38,826 bases of DNA from Oerskovia douganii (GTDB lineage Bacteria; Actinomycetota; Actinomycetes; Actinomycetales; Cellulomonadaceae), in NCBI RefSeq assembly GCF_015142735.1, contig NZ_JACSPN010000031.1, forward strand, positions 5,614 to 44,439. Direction: 5' to 3'. Positions 38,241 to 38,826 of the stretch are shown one piece after another. The translations under genes were made by a program, and so were the position numbers. The notes below the pieces were generated by a model. The model was not told where the DNA came from, made no database searches, and worked only from the letters and a program-made list of their open reading frames with translations. Numbering within the stretch: position 1 is the stretch's first letter; each line of letters begins with the position of its first letter.

Positions 38241-38810
38241 ATGGCGATCACCTGGAGCAGGCTTCACGAACGTCTCGGAGTCCAAGTTGCACGGCCGCTC
38301 AGCGTCGCCGACATTGTCCAAGCCATAGCGCTCGATCTTGACGAGGACGAAGCGCTCGACTTCAAGGCACAGTTGCGAAGCGATGAAGCGGCGAAGGTCG
38401 AGCTCGCCAAGGATGTCGCGGCCATGGCGAATAGTGGTGGTGGCCTCATAGTCGTCGGCGTCGGTGAGGAAGGTGAAGAGAAACATCTCGTCGCCGCGCC
38501 GTACCAGATCCCTGCCGAGCCCGAGCAGGCGATTCACCAGCTCCTGGCGTCGCGCGTGCGCCCGCTCGTCCGGCCGGTCGTCGAGGCGATCCGAGGCGAC
38601 GGTGAGACGAGCGGCTACTTGCTCATCCAGGTCCCTGACTCGCCTGCAGCTCCGCACTTCTACGAACACAACCCCGACCAGAGGACCCCGCCCGGTGCGC
38701 CCTTCCGCCACGGGTCCGGCACGCTGATGATGCGTGAGTACGACCTAGATGTACCCGGCCGTGAGGTTGGTGCCAGTTCCGGTTGTCGAAGGGAGGACCT
38801 CCGGGCTTAG
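38241..38810 (+). CDS. AlbA_2 / Schlafen-type putative ATP- or DNA-binding protein, probably C-terminally truncated
   Basis: A 189-residue protein whose residues about 30-165 resemble the AlbA_2 (divergent AAA_4, Schlafen core) domain. Signs are EDEALDFKAQLRSD, KDVAAMANSGGGLIVVGVGE, then YLLIQVPDSPAAPHFYEH and a closing GTLMMREYDL. In the family such domains occur in nucleic-acid-linked regulators and in some phage-defence proteins, usually with a further C-terminal domain. Here the similarity stops at about 38745, and the last 20 residues look unrelated. No other frame continues the domain, so truncation or a junction is likely. The start follows a leaderless box. Confidence 0.75.
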   Translation: MAITWSRLHERLGVQVARPLSVADIVQAIALDLDEDEALDFKAQLRSDEAAKVELAKDVAAMANSGGGLIVVGVGEEGEEKHLVAAPYQIPAEPEQAIHQLLASRVRPLVRPVVEAIRGDGETSGYLLIQVPDSPAAPHFYEHNPDQRTPPGAPFRHGSGTLMMREYDLDVPGREVGASSGCRREDLRA

Positions 38811-38826
38811 TGGAGATGTCGAAGTC

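Overview
The window is very GC-rich, uses many GTG starts, and carries a mycothiol synthase, a MutT1-type NUDIX/phosphatase fusion beside polyphosphate kinase, and many apparently leaderless genes. Together these indicate a high-GC actinomycete. The secreted GH43 enzyme behind LacI-type operators fits a plant-polymer degrader of the Cellulomonas/Oerskovia/Cellulosimicrobium kind; that placement is inference, not a database result.

Layout. 81-2748: secreted GH43 arabinanase/arabinofuranosidase-like enzyme (minus) with two LacI-type operators and a long leader. 2828-3277: msrB. 3321-6777 (minus): regulator/efflux cluster, MarR - 14-TM MFS exporter - MarR - DUF2809 membrane protein, with a MarR-type box at its head. 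6890-7534: conserved unknown gene. 7910-9691: PhoU-like (DUF47) plus Pit phosphate transporter behind phased CGTC(R)ACC repeats. 9778-13284: CydDC-like ABC exporter pair behind a DtxR/IdeR-like palindrome. 13378-17724 (minus): mshD, ppk and mutT1, with a two-unit PHO box between mshD and ppk. 17761-18999: membrane-anchored esterase. 19165-21731: FAD oxidoreductase and MFS transporter, overlapping. 21860-25676: GNAT, EamA-like transporter and acetyl-CoA synthetase. 25907-31062: five-gene dipeptide/nickel-type ABC importer operon whose first permease is split by a frameshift in a 7-G run. 31175-33761 (minus): ACT-domain malic enzyme and an HAD hydrolase with a C-terminal anchor.

From about 33780 to the end the sequence is visibly less GC-rich and is accessory. 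Two perfect 28-bp inverted repeats (33806-33833 and 37202-37229) bound a 3.4-kb unit. It holds an intact IS30-family transposase, a serine resolvase with a candidate res region, an acetyltransferase and a methyltransferase. To its right lies a divergent pair: a DUF6414-like protein and a short AlbA_2 (Schlafen-type) protein, possibly a defence remnant.

Shared themes. Phosphate: the Pit operon and ppk both carry the CGTCACC heptamer in 11-bp phased direct repeats, suggesting one PhoP-type regulon joining uptake and polyphosphate. Start architecture: at least eight genes have a TANNNT box 6 or 7 nt before an ATG/GTG start and no Shine-Dalgarno sequence, so leaderless transcription looks common on both backbone and island.
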